12,800 bases of DNA from an uncultured Eubacterium sp. (GTDB taxonomy: Bacteria; Bacillota; Clostridia; Lachnospirales; Lachnospiraceae), in assembly GCA_900545725.1 (NCBI GenBank), contig URAI01000070.1, positions 1-12,800 on the forward strand, given 5' to 3'. A program made the position numbers and the translations under genes. This document shows positions 1 to 7,973 of the stretch, one piece after another; positions within the stretch are counted from its first letter, which is position 1, and each line of letters opens with the position of its first letter. The notes beneath the pieces are model-generated. The model was not told the DNA's origin and ran no database searches. It saw nothing but the letters and a program-made list of their open reading frames with translations.

Positions 1-96
1 CATCAGCGTACAAATCTTACATATCAGCCACAGCCTGCCCGTCTCTACACCCCGTTTTCAACAAATCACAATTTATAAACTAAAAGTCTGCTACTC

Positions 97-125
97 TTGA
101 CATTTTCCGGTATGAAAAATATAAT
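97..125 (+). promoter_or_regulatory. sigma-A type promoter of aspS
   Basis: TTGACA (97-102) and TATAAT (120-125) are separated by exactly 17 bases, a full match to the housekeeping promoter consensus. Transcription would start near 132, leaving a leader of about 68 nt. That is too short for a T-box. Just before the ribosome site, TGCC-CTGA-GGCA (172-183) can form a small hairpin whose 3' arm touches the start of the purine-rich GGAAAGAGGA ribosome site (184-193). Confidence 0.9.
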
Positions 126-199
126 AAGCTGTAATGTATAATAAGTGATATACTTAAAAATAGAAAATACATGCCCTGAGGCAGGAAAGAGGAAATAAT

Positions 200-1996
200 A
201 TGGCAGAGTCAATGGTTGGCTTAAAAAGAACACACAGATGTACAGAAGTGTCATCAGCTAATATTGGTGAGACAGTTACAGTTATGGGGTGGGTACAGAC
301 AAGAAGAAATCTTGGAGCACTTATATTCGTAGATTTAAGAGACAGAAGCGGTCTTCTTCAGATATTATTTGATGAGAATACAATTGGAAAAGAAGGCTTT
401 GATAAAGCTTATGGAATAAGAAATGAATATGTTATTGCGGTAGTAGGTAAGGTATGTAAGCGTTCAGGTGCTGTCAATGAAAATTTAAAGACAGGAGATA
501 TTGAAATAGTCGCTGAACAGTTAAGAATATTATCAGAATCACAGACACCTCCATTTCCTATTGAAGCTAATATCAATACAAAGGAAGATATAAGATTAAA
601 GTACAGATGTCTTGACCTTAGAAGACCTGATATCCAGTCTAATATTATGATGAGAAGTAAGGTTGCTACACTTACAAGAGCATTTCTTGCAAACGAGGGA
701 TTCCTTGAAATAGAAACACCTATGCTTACAAAGAGTACACCGGAGGGAGCGAGAGATTATCTTGTACCAAGTCGTGTACATCCGGGTAAGTTCTATGCAC
801 TTCCACAGTCACCACAGCTTTTTAAGCAGATGCTTATGTGTTCGGGTTATGACAGATATATGCAGATTGCGAGATGCTTCAGGGATGAGGATTTAAGAGC
901 AGACCGTCAGCCGGAATTTACACAGATAGATATGGAGCTTTCATTTGTAGATGTTGATGATGTAATTGATGTAAATGAAAGACTTCTGGCATATCTTTTC
1001 AAGGAAGTGTTAGATATTGATGTACAGCTTCCAATCCAGAGAATGACGTGGCAGGAGGCAATGGACAGATTCGGTTCAGATAAGCCTGATTTAAGATTTG
1101 GAATGGAACTTGTAAATGTAACTGACGTAGTTAAGGATTGCGGTTTTGGCGTATTTACAGGAGCAATTGAAAATGGCGGTTCTGTAAGAGGTATCAATGC
1201 TAAAACACTCGGAGGCATGCCTCGTAAGAAGATAGATGCACTTGTTGACTTTGCAAAGGGTTATGGTGCAAAGGGTCTTGCATATATTGCAATTCATGAA
1301 GATGGAACAGTTAAATCTTCATTTGCCAAGTTTATGACAGAAGAGCAGATGGATGCACTTATTAAGGCTATGGACGGACAGGCTGGAGATTTATTATTAT
1401 TTGCTGCTGACAGAAATAAGATTGTATACAGTGTACTCGGTGCATTAAGAGTAGAACTTGCAGGACAGTTAGGGCTTATTGATAAGAATGAATTTAAGTT
1501 CTTATGGGTAACAGAATTCCCACAGTTTGAGTGGTCAGACGAAGAGGAAAGATATGTTGCAATGCATCATCCATTTACAATGCCTATGGACGAAGACCTT
1601 GATAAGCTTGAATCAGATCCGGGTTCAGTAAGAGCCAAAGCTTATGATATAGTTCTTAACGGAACTGAAATCGGCGGAGGCAGTGTAAGAATCCATCAGG
1701 CAGATGTACAGCAGAGGATGTTTAAGGCATTAGGGCTTACGGAAGAAGTTGCAAATGAGAAGTTTGGCTTTCTTCTTGACGCATTTAAGTATGGTGTACC
1801 GCCACACGCAGGTCTTGCATATGGTCTTGACAGACTTGTAATGATTATGGCAAAATGCGACAGTATAAGAGATGTAATAGCATTCCCTAAGGTTAAGGAT
1901 GCATCATGTCTTCTTACAAATGCACCTGATGTTGTTGATGAAAAACAGCTTGATGAGCTTTCAATATCAATTAATGAGGAAGAGACAGAAGAATAA
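200..1996 (+). CDS. aspS: aspartyl-tRNA synthetase
   Basis: Cytoplasmic class IIb synthetase that attaches aspartate to tRNA-Asp. The 598-residue product has the length and order of bacterial AspRS: an N-terminal OB-fold anticodon-binding domain (about 1-115, with GWVQTRRNLG at 30-39), the class II catalytic core with motif 1 around 165-190 (conserved Pro174), motif 2 from 227 (FRDEDLRADRQPEFTQID), the bacterial GAD insertion (about 290-430) and motif 3 at 538-550 (GLAYGLDRLVMIM). The OB-fold carries Leu38 in RRNLG. Non-discriminating bacterial AspRS enzymes usually have His there, so this copy looks tRNA-Asp specific; that is an inference from one determinant. The ATG at 200 follows GAAAGAGGA at a suitable distance and the family starts here. 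The gene has its own promoter and terminator and is monocistronic in this window. Confidence 0.98.
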   Translation: MAESMVGLKRTHRCTEVSSANIGETVTVMGWVQTRRNLGALIFVDLRDRSGLLQILFDENTIGKEGFDKAYGIRNEYVIAVVGKVCKRSGAVNENLKTGDIEIVAEQLRILSESQTPPFPIEANINTKEDIRLKYRCLDLRRPDIQSNIMMRSKVATLTRAFLANEGFLEIETPMLTKSTPEGARDYLVPSRVHPGKFYALPQSPQLFKQMLMCSGYDRYMQIARCFRDEDLRADRQPEFTQIDMELSFVDVDDVIDVNERLLAYLFKEVLDIDVQLPIQRMTWQEAMDRFGSDKPDLRFGMELVNVTDVVKDCGFGVFTGAIENGGSVRGINAKTLGGMPRKKIDALVDFAKGYGAKGLAYIAIHEDGTVKSSFAKFMTEEQMDALIKAMDGQAGDLLLFAADRNKIVYSVLGALRVELAGQLGLIDKNEFKFLWVTEFPQFEWSDEEERYVAMHHPFTMPMDEDLDKLESDPGSVRAKAYDIVLNGTEIGGGSVRIHQADVQQRMFKALGLTEEVANEKFGFLLDAFKYGVPPHAGLAYGLDRLVMIMAKCDSIRDVIAFPKVKDASCLLTNAPDVVDEKQLDELSISINEEETEE

Positions 1997-2004
1997 TTAA
2001 GATT

Positions 2005-2049
2005 ATATGCAGTAACAGGATTTATTGATGACCTGTTACTGCATATTTT
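2005..2049 (+). terminator. intrinsic terminator after aspS
   Basis: A perfect 15-bp stem (2005-2019 with 2032-2046) closes a 12-base loop and is followed by TTT (2047-2049). It begins 8 bases after the aspS stop codon. The U tract is short, so efficiency is uncertain, but stem length and position fit a terminator. Confidence 0.8.
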
Positions 2050-2069
2050 AATAAATCATAACTCTCCTA

Positions 2070-2098
2070 TTGAAATATTTGCACAAATATTGTATGAT
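2070..2098 (+). promoter_or_regulatory. promoter of the chemoreceptor gene with palindromic spacer
   Basis: TTGAAA (2070-2075) and TATGAT (2093-2098) are 17 bases apart, each one base off consensus. Transcription would begin near 2105, with a 110-nt leader. The spacer is almost filled by a perfect inverted repeat, AATATTTG-CA-CAAATATT (2074-2091). This is a natural place for a repressor or activator dimer. No sigma-28 (motility) promoter of reasonable spacing was seen in this gap. Confidence 0.55.
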
Positions 2099-2214
2099 AT
2101 TAAAAATCAGATATGTTAAAATTTCATAAACGAAAGATGAGATTTTAATTCTTTAAACAATATTTGTTGATATTAGAATTTGCTATCATATACTTAAGAA
2201 AGGCATGAAGAATT

Positions 2215-4773
2215 ATGGATAAGGAATTTGATGCAGGTACGATTAATGATACCGGGGAAGGCAGACAGGAAGATAATATGGAAAAGGATATTGTTGCAGA
2301 TCGTATAGATGGGACTGATAACGGGGAATATAAGACAGAAGCTGCAAAAGAATCAATAGATGATGGGATTTCTGATAGTGAATCTGCTGATATACAGGAT
2401 GAAGTGGTACAGGAAGCTGCTACAAAGAATATAGATATGTCAGACAGTATTGAAGTGGAAGAGAATATAAAGACAGATAATCAGATATATAACGATGATA
2501 CATATAATAATAGTCAGGCAGATAATCAGTCAACTGTTTCTTATGGCATGCAGGGAGGCGATACAGAAGAGGGGGGTGATACCGGCAAGGCTGATGCTGA
2601 CATAGCAGCTCAAGATATAGACGATGGAGCTTTAACAGAGAATACTGATAACAAAGATAAATTCAGGCACACTAAGAAGCATAAGAAAAAAGCTGTTAAA
2701 ACAGCAGATAATAAGACTAATAATATTTTGCATAATATAACTAATCCTAAAAGCATATTATATAAGCTTATAGCAGCATTTTTAGTTCCTGTATTATGTA
2801 TTATAGTACTTGGAGTTGTTTCATATAATTCAGCAGCCAATGCATTGACATCAAGTTATACGGAGTCGATGAAGACTGCAATTAATAAGACATCTGATTA
2901 TTATAACCTTATGTTTTCTAATGTTAAGGCTACAATTACAGATGTAATTAATAATCCGACGATGCAGGAATATTATTCCGGTATATATGAAGGTGACAGT
3001 GTTAATGAAGGGACTATTTATCAGAATTTAAGAAGTAATATTTCTTCAACGGTAATGGGTAACAGTGCTATTTCCAATATATGTATTATTGGTTCATATG
3101 GTAAGACTATAAGTTATTCAGCAAGTAAGCTTCAGGAGACGGGAGAATATAATAACGTTAAAAGTTCAGCAGAAGGTAAGGTTATTGATTCTAAGAGACA
3201 ATCATGGTTTACATCAAGAGAATATATAGATAGTGCTATTAATTCATATAATACGATAAGTTTTGGACGTCAGCTTATTGGTACATCTAAGAAAAGTATA
3301 GGTTATATATTTGCAGATCTTGATAAATCATATTTAAAAAAGCAGCTTGATGAGATGGAGCTAGGCGTTGATAATATTATAATGATAGCCGCACCTGACG
3401 GCGGAGAGATAGTAAGCTCTAACTATATAGATATTGACACTGATAAGAAGTACATTACGGAACAGGAATTTTATAAGCAGATAGCTGAAAGTAAGGATGA
3501 TAATGGCAGCATGTATGTTAAGTATGAAGGCAGACAGCAGTTATTTGTATATTCCAGGACAGATGATAACTTTATTATATGTACACTTGTTCCGAAGAGT
3601 GAGATAGTATCTAAGGCCAATGAAATAGGTATAATAACTGTTATTGCTGTTATATTGGCAATAATTATTGCAGCACTTATTGGAACATTTTTATCAAGGA
3701 ATATAAGATCATCAATAAAGAGCATTACAGGAAGTCTTGAACTTGCATCAGAAGGTGATTTTACAGTAGTAATACCGATTAAGGGAAGAGATGAATTCAG
3801 CCGTCTTGCCATCAGTACCAATAGCATGATTGCTAATGTCAAAGAACTTATTGAGAAGACCAAAGGAGTATCCGGAAAGGTAGATGAATCTACAGGAATT
3901 GTAAATGATAGTGCAAGAAATCTTCTTAACGATACTAAAGAGATAACGGCAGCTATAGAGGAGATTGAAAAGGGTATTGTACAGCAGGCAGAAGAATCTG
4001 AAAATTGTTTAAGGCAGATTGATGAATTGTCTGATAAAATTAATTCAGTATCACAAAGTTCAGAAAGAATAGGTCAGATAGCAGGAGAGACGACAGATAT
4101 TGTACAAAGCGGTGTTGAATCAATAGAAGCACTTAAAGAAAATGCCACAGATACAATAGATATAACACATACAGTTATTGAACAGATTGTTGATTTGAGT
4201 GATGCTACAAAGAAGATTGACAAGATTATAAATGTAATCAATGAGATAGCGGAGCAGACTAATCTTCTTTCCCTTAATGCATCAATAGAAGCAGCCAGGG
4301 CAGGAGAGAGTGGACGAGGCTTTGCAGTGGTTGCCTCAGAGATTGGCAAGCTTGCAGAACAGTCAGTTAATTCAGCTAATGAGATTAGAAAGATTATAGG
4401 TGAGATTAACAAAAAGACTGATGATACAGTTAATATTGCTAAGAAAGCCGAAGATGTAGTTGATATACAAAGTAAGTCATTAACTCATGCATCAGGAGTA
4501 TTTACAGATATCAGCAGTCAGTTTGAAGAGCTGGTGGCTAATCTGGATATGATTTCGCAGGAGATTATCAATATTGCAGATTCAAAGGCTGAAACGATAG
4601 ATTCTATACAGAGTATTTCAGCTGTATCACAGCAGACAGCAGCTTCATCAGAGGAAGTAACTAATACAGCTAACCGACAGCTTGAAGCGGTTGAAGAACT
4701 TAATAGAATATCAGAAGTATTACAGTCAAATGCAAATGATTTATCACAGGCAATTGACTTATTCAAGATTTAA
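2215..4773 (+). CDS. methyl-accepting chemotaxis protein with acidic N-terminal tail and dCACHE-like sensor
   Basis: Membrane chemoreceptor expected to signal through CheW/CheA. The 852 residues divide into an acidic, low-complexity cytoplasmic tail (about 1-150), a basic stretch (KKHKKK, 154-159), TM1 (about 182-204), an extracellular region (about 205-470) that reads like a double-CACHE sensor (WF at 331-332, GRQ at 351-353, GYIFADLD at 363-370), TM2 (about 471-493), HAMP (about 494-546) and the coiled-coil signalling domain (about 560-852). The conserved hairpin tip lies at 677-707 (NLLSLNASIEAARAGE within it). There is no C-terminal methyltransferase-docking pentapeptide. The ATG at 2215 follows AGAAAGG (2197-2203) by 11 bases. 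A second in-frame ATG at 2278 also has a good site (AGGAAG, 2267-2272) and would remove only 21 residues. Ligand unknown. No other chemotaxis gene is nearby. Confidence 0.96.
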   Translation: MDKEFDAGTINDTGEGRQEDNMEKDIVADRIDGTDNGEYKTEAAKESIDDGISDSESADIQDEVVQEAATKNIDMSDSIEVEENIKTDNQIYNDDTYNNSQADNQSTVSYGMQGGDTEEGGDTGKADADIAAQDIDDGALTENTDNKDKFRHTKKHKKKAVKTADNKTNNILHNITNPKSILYKLIAAFLVPVLCIIVLGVVSYNSAANALTSSYTESMKTAINKTSDYYNLMFSNVKATITDVINNPTMQEYYSGIYEGDSVNEGTIYQNLRSNISSTVMGNSAISNICIIGSYGKTISYSASKLQETGEYNNVKSSAEGKVIDSKRQSWFTSREYIDSAINSYNTISFGRQLIGTSKKSIGYIFADLDKSYLKKQLDEMELGVDNIIMIAAPDGGEIVSSNYIDIDTDKKYITEQEFYKQIAESKDDNGSMYVKYEGRQQLFVYSRTDDNFIICTLVPKSEIVSKANEIGIITVIAVILAIIIAALIGTFLSRNIRSSIKSITGSLELASEGDFTVVIPIKGRDEFSRLAISTNSMIANVKELIEKTKGVSGKVDESTGIVNDSARNLLNDTKEITAAIEEIEKGIVQQAEESENCLRQIDELSDKINSVSQSSERIGQIAGETTDIVQSGVESIEALKENATDTIDITHTVIEQIVDLSDATKKIDKIINVINEIAEQTNLLSLNASIEAARAGESGRGFAVVASEIGKLAEQSVNSANEIRKIIGEINKKTDDTVNIAKKAEDVVDIQSKSLTHASGVFTDISSQFEELVANLDMISQEIINIADSKAETIDSIQSISAVSQQTAASSEEVTNTANRQLEAVEELNRISEVLQSNANDLSQAIDLFKI

Positions 4774-4782
4774 TTGTAATAT

Positions 4783-4837
4783 AAATAGTCAGAGAGGACA
4801 AATTTTGTATACACAAATGGTTTTCTCTGACTATTTT
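4783..4837 (+). terminator. intrinsic terminator after the chemoreceptor gene
   Basis: A perfect 13-bp stem (4783-4795 with 4824-4836) sits just downstream of the stop codon. It is A-rich on the 5' side and ends in a run of T (4834-4837). The long loop holds a smaller near-palindrome around 4802-4818. It separates this gene from glyA. Confidence 0.85.
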
Positions 4838-4874
4838 GATTAGTTATATATTTTATACAAATGGAGGTAAAGAT

Positions 4875-6116
4875 ATGTATTCATTTAATGAAGTATCAAG
4901 CTTTGATCCAGAACTTGCAAAAGCTATGGATGACGAATTAGCAAGACAGAGAAGCCATATTGAGCTTATTGCATCAGAGAATCTTGTAAGTAAGGCAGTA
5001 ATGGCAGCAATGGGAAGCCCATTAACTAATAAGTATGCAGAAGGATATCCGGGAAAGAGATATTACGGTGGTTGTGAGTATGTCGATGTTGTAGAGACAC
5101 TTGCAATAGAGAGAGCTAAGAAGTTATTTGGCTGTGAATATGCCAATGTCCAGCCACATTCAGGTGCACAGGCTAATCTTGCAGCATTCTTTGCAATGGT
5201 TAATCCTGGAGATACAGTAATGGGTATGAGCCTTGACTGCGGTGGTCATTTATCACATGGTTCACCTGTTAATATTTCAGGTAAGTATTTCCATATTGTT
5301 CCTTATGGTGTTACAGCAGATGGCTTTATTGACTATGATGAAGTATTAAGAATTGCCAAGGAATGTAAGCCTAAGATGATTATTGCAGGTGCAAGTGCAT
5401 ATGCAAGAGTAATTGATTTTAAGAAGTTCAGGGAAATCTGTGATGAAGTAGGTGCTTATTTAATGGTTGATATGGCACATATCGCCGGTCTTGTTGCAGG
5501 TGGCGCTCATCCAAGCCCAATTCCATATGCTGATGTTGTAACGACAACAACACATAAGACACTTCGTGGACCAAGAGGTGGTATGATTTTAAGTTCAGCA
5601 GAAGCAGCAGAAAAGTTCAAGTTCAATAAGAGCGTTTTCCCTGGCATTCAGGGTGGACCACTTATGCATGTAATAGCAGGTAAGGCAGTATGTCTTAAGG
5701 AGGCACTTGATCCAAGCTTTAAGACTTATGCAGAGAATGTTGTTAAGAATGCATCAGCTCTTTGTAATGGACTTATGAACAGAGGATTTGATATCGTATC
5801 AGGTGGTACAGATAATCACTTAATGCTTGTTAATCTTATCAGCAAGGGTGTTACAGGTAAGGAAGTTGAGAAGCTTCTTGATGCTGCTAATATAACATGT
5901 AATAAGAATACAATTCCTAATGATCCGGCATCTCCATTTGTAACAAGCGGTATCAGACTTGGAACAGCAGCAGTTACAACAAGAGGCTTTAATGAAGCAG
6001 ATATGGATGTAGTTGCAGAAGCAATTGCCCTTCTTGTTGACGATGTTGATAAGAATAAGGCTAAGGCTATGGAAATGGTTAAGGGACTTACAGATAAGTA
6101 TCCACTTTACGAATAA
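4875..6116 (+). CDS. glyA: serine hydroxymethyltransferase
   Basis: PLP enzyme of the cytoplasm that interconverts serine plus tetrahydrofolate with glycine plus 5,10-methylene-tetrahydrofolate, the main one-carbon source. The 413 residues are normal family length. Visible signatures are the N-terminal HIELIASEN (28-36), the substrate and cofactor regions YAEGYPGKRYYGG (54-66) and HSGAQAN (95-101), VDMAHIAGL (198-206) with the cofactor aspartate and histidine, and the PLP lysine Lys228 in TTTTHKTLRGPRGG. I chose ATG 4875 because GGAGGT (4863-4868) lies 6 bases upstream and the protein then starts where the family does. The reading frame stays open upstream, but those codons overlap the preceding terminator. 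I see no convincing promoter in the short gap, nor any riboswitch. Confidence 0.98.
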   Translation: MYSFNEVSSFDPELAKAMDDELARQRSHIELIASENLVSKAVMAAMGSPLTNKYAEGYPGKRYYGGCEYVDVVETLAIERAKKLFGCEYANVQPHSGAQANLAAFFAMVNPGDTVMGMSLDCGGHLSHGSPVNISGKYFHIVPYGVTADGFIDYDEVLRIAKECKPKMIIAGASAYARVIDFKKFREICDEVGAYLMVDMAHIAGLVAGGAHPSPIPYADVVTTTTHKTLRGPRGGMILSSAEAAEKFKFNKSVFPGIQGGPLMHVIAGKAVCLKEALDPSFKTYAENVVKNASALCNGLMNRGFDIVSGGTDNHLMLVNLISKGVTGKEVEKLLDAANITCNKNTIPNDPASPFVTSGIRLGTAAVTTRGFNEADMDVVAEAIALLVDDVDKNKAKAMEMVKGLTDKYPLYE

Positions 6117-6339
6117 CTTCCTGTATAATTAAAAGTGTAGATGGTAAATGATTTTACAAAAATAGATACATAAGTTAAACGGTAATTGCTGACTGGTATG
6201 TTGGCAAATGAACAGAATAAGGGAAGTATTTACAGATTAATTCTACACAGAATAAAAAGATTGGACAGGTAAAAGAAATAATAATAATTGTTGGTATATA
6301 TGTCAAAGAATTGTTCATGTAGTTGTTCGCAGAAATAAC
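6117..6339 (+). other. gene-free stretch between glyA and its distal terminator
   Basis: Together with the terminator and leader that follow, 359 bases separate glyA from the next start codon. In 6117-6339 I see no ORF with a ribosome site, only very short ones. GTAAA-TGAT-TTTAC (around 6144-6157) is a weak hairpin. TTGGAC (6261-6266) followed by a TAATAAT-like run near 6282-6288 is a poor promoter candidate. The stretch could be a long glyA 3' UTR, a small RNA ending at 6387, or remains of an earlier gene; nothing decides between them. Confidence 0.4.
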
Positions 6340-6387
6340 AGCCGGATAAGGCGCAGACTGAGATATCTGTTCCTTGTCCGGCTTTTT
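6340..6387 (+). terminator. strong intrinsic terminator upstream of the MATE gene
   Basis: AGCCGGATAAGG (6340-6351) pairs with CCTTGTCCGGCT (6372-6383) over 12 bp, including one G-U pair. The last stem base begins a run of five T (6383-6387). It is GC-rich and the best terminator in the window. It ends transcription from glyA or from a small upstream RNA, and shows that the transporter is a separate unit. Confidence 0.92.
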
Positions 6388-6475
6388 GAGTATAGAGGTT
6401 TTTAATAAATTATCTTTACGGAAATTATGCTTGTACTTTCAGATAAAAAGTCAAAAGGTATGGAGGAAAATGATA

Positions 6476-7819
6476 ATGTCAAAAGATGAGTATTTGATTA
6501 CTGATGCGCCGCTGAAAGCACTGACGGTTTTTGCACTGCCGATGATTTTCGGCAGCTTTTTTCAGCAGGTATACAATATGGCTGACTCCATTATCGTCGG
6601 TCAGTTTGTTGGATCATCCGCACTTGCGGCGGTTGGTGCATGTGCAGCCCTGACTAATGTTTTTATTTGTGTGGCACTTGGGGCCGGTGTTGGAGCCGGT
6701 GTGCTTGTGAGCCGCTATTTTGGTGCTAGAGAATATGGCAAAATGAAAACTATTGTGTCTACATCGCTTATTAGCTTTTTGCTTATGAGCATCATTCTTG
6801 GAGTCTTTGGCTTTTGCTTTTCTAATGCAATGATGAGCGGATTACAGACACCTGCCGATATTATGGATAAAGCGCTGCTATACTTGCGGGTCTATTTTGT
6901 GGGCTTTCCGTTTTTGTTCATGTACAATATTCTCTCTACCATGTTTACATCCATCGGTGAATCAAAAATTCCGCTGGGACTGCTGATTTTTTCATCAATT
7001 CTAAATATTGTGATGGATCTTTGGATGGTGGCAGGTCTTGGACTTGGCGTGTTCGGTGCGGCGCTTGCAACCCTGATTGCACAAGGTATTTCCGCTGTGT
7101 TTTCACTATTGATTTTCCTCTATAGGATGAGGAGATACCACAGCTCATTTAATTGGTTTGATGGATCAGAGCTGCGTTCAATGCTTCAGATTGCAGTGCC
7201 ATCGGTTTTGCAGCAGTCTACCGTGTCCATCGGTATGATGATTGTACAGGCGGTGGTAAATCCATTTGGCACGCAGGCGCTCGCAGGGTATGCGGCAACA
7301 ATGCGTGTGGAGAATGTATTTTCACTGATTTTTGTATCCATTGGTAATGCAGTTTCACCGTATGTTTCCCAGAACCTTGGGGCAGGCAAACATCAGCGGA
7401 TCAAAGAAGGTTATCATGCTGTATTGGTGTTGGATGTGTGCTTTGCAGCTTTAGCTTTCGTTGTAATTGAAACGCTGCATACGCAGATTTCTACACTGTT
7501 CCTTGGAAAAGATGGAACAGCCCTGGCTTATCAGGTGTCTGGAGATTATATGAGATGGCTCGGTTACTTCTTTATCTTTATGGGAATTAAAATGGCGACC
7601 GATGGAGTTCTTCGTGGACTTGGAATCATGCGGCCATTCCTCATTGCCAATATGGTAAATCTTGCGATTCGTTTGTCTGTGGCTTTAATCTGTGCACCGC
7701 GTTTTGGTATTGATTTTGTATGGCTTGCTGTGCCGGCAGGCTGGCTTGCCAACTTTTTGATTTCCTATGCGGCACTAAAAAAATCCTGGCCGGCTGAGGA
7801 AGTGGAGCTGTCCCGGTAA
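6476..7819 (+). CDS. MATE family multidrug/cation antiporter
   Basis: Polytopic inner-membrane transporter of the MATE superfamily (DinF/NorM-like), expected to export organic compounds in exchange for Na+ or H+. The 447 residues form two homologous halves of six hydrophobic segments each. Family hallmarks are ADSIIVGQFVGSSALAAVGA (36-55), GAGVLVSRYFGA (73-84), NIVMDLWMV (177-185) and, in the second half, GTQALAGYAATMRVENVF (265-282) and VSQNLGAGKHQRIKEG (297-312). ATG 6476 was chosen because GGAGG (6462-6466) lies 9 bases upstream; ATG 6470 would be only 3 bases away. The frame stays open further upstream but runs into the terminator, so longer forms are unlikely. Leucine CTG and arginine CGT/CGC codons are common here and rare in the flanking genes, which suggests transfer. 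Substrate cannot be predicted. No adjacent regulator is seen. Confidence 0.95.
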   Translation: MSKDEYLITDAPLKALTVFALPMIFGSFFQQVYNMADSIIVGQFVGSSALAAVGACAALTNVFICVALGAGVGAGVLVSRYFGAREYGKMKTIVSTSLISFLLMSIILGVFGFCFSNAMMSGLQTPADIMDKALLYLRVYFVGFPFLFMYNILSTMFTSIGESKIPLGLLIFSSILNIVMDLWMVAGLGLGVFGAALATLIAQGISAVFSLLIFLYRMRRYHSSFNWFDGSELRSMLQIAVPSVLQQSTVSIGMMIVQAVVNPFGTQALAGYAATMRVENVFSLIFVSIGNAVSPYVSQNLGAGKHQRIKEGYHAVLVLDVCFAALAFVVIETLHTQISTLFLGKDGTALAYQVSGDYMRWLGYFFIFMGIKMATDGVLRGLGIMRPFLIANMVNLAIRLSVALICAPRFGIDFVWLAVPAGWLANFLISYAALKKSWPAEEVELSR

Positions 7820-7839
7820 ATCTGGATGCATGAAAGGCT

Positions 7840-7863
7840 CATCTGTGATAAATCAGGTGTTTT
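7840..7863 (+). terminator. weak terminator-like hairpin after the MATE gene
   Basis: CATCTG (7840-7845) pairs with CAGGTG (7854-7859), six pairs including one G-U, with an 8-base loop and TTTT (7860-7863) after it. It lies 20 bases past the stop codon in the right place, but the stem is short. Confidence 0.35.
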
Positions 7864-7973
7864 CAAGGAAATGCTAAGAATTCAATAACAAGATATAACA
7901 ATTATTAAATTTCTTAAAACAGGTGAAATCTCAATTAGAATTTAATATATCCAAACGGAGGTATAAATAAACA

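Noticed and set aside
1..83. Possible C-terminal end of an upstream gene
   Set aside because: Two + strand frames stay open from the window edge (to stops at 76-78 and 81-83), but the fragments are under 30 residues and resemble nothing I recognise. The aspS promoter starts soon after.
132..199. T-box or other riboswitch before aspS
   Set aside because: The leader is only about 68 nt and lacks a T-box sequence or terminator/antiterminator pair.
2151..2194. Sigma-28 (flagellar) promoter before the chemoreceptor gene
   Set aside because: TAAA (2154-2157) is present, but no GCCGATAT-like -10 lies at 13-16 bases. TATACT (2189-2194) would have a spacer of 15 or 19 and leave almost no leader.
4836..4874. 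13-residue extension of serine hydroxymethyltransferase
   Set aside because: It would start with a TTG in the terminator tail. GGAGGT at 4863-4868 and family length support ATG 4875.
6374..6475. N-terminal extension of the MATE protein by about 34 residues
   Set aside because: The extension would begin inside the terminator stem at 6372-6383. A clear GGAGG site supports the start at 6476.
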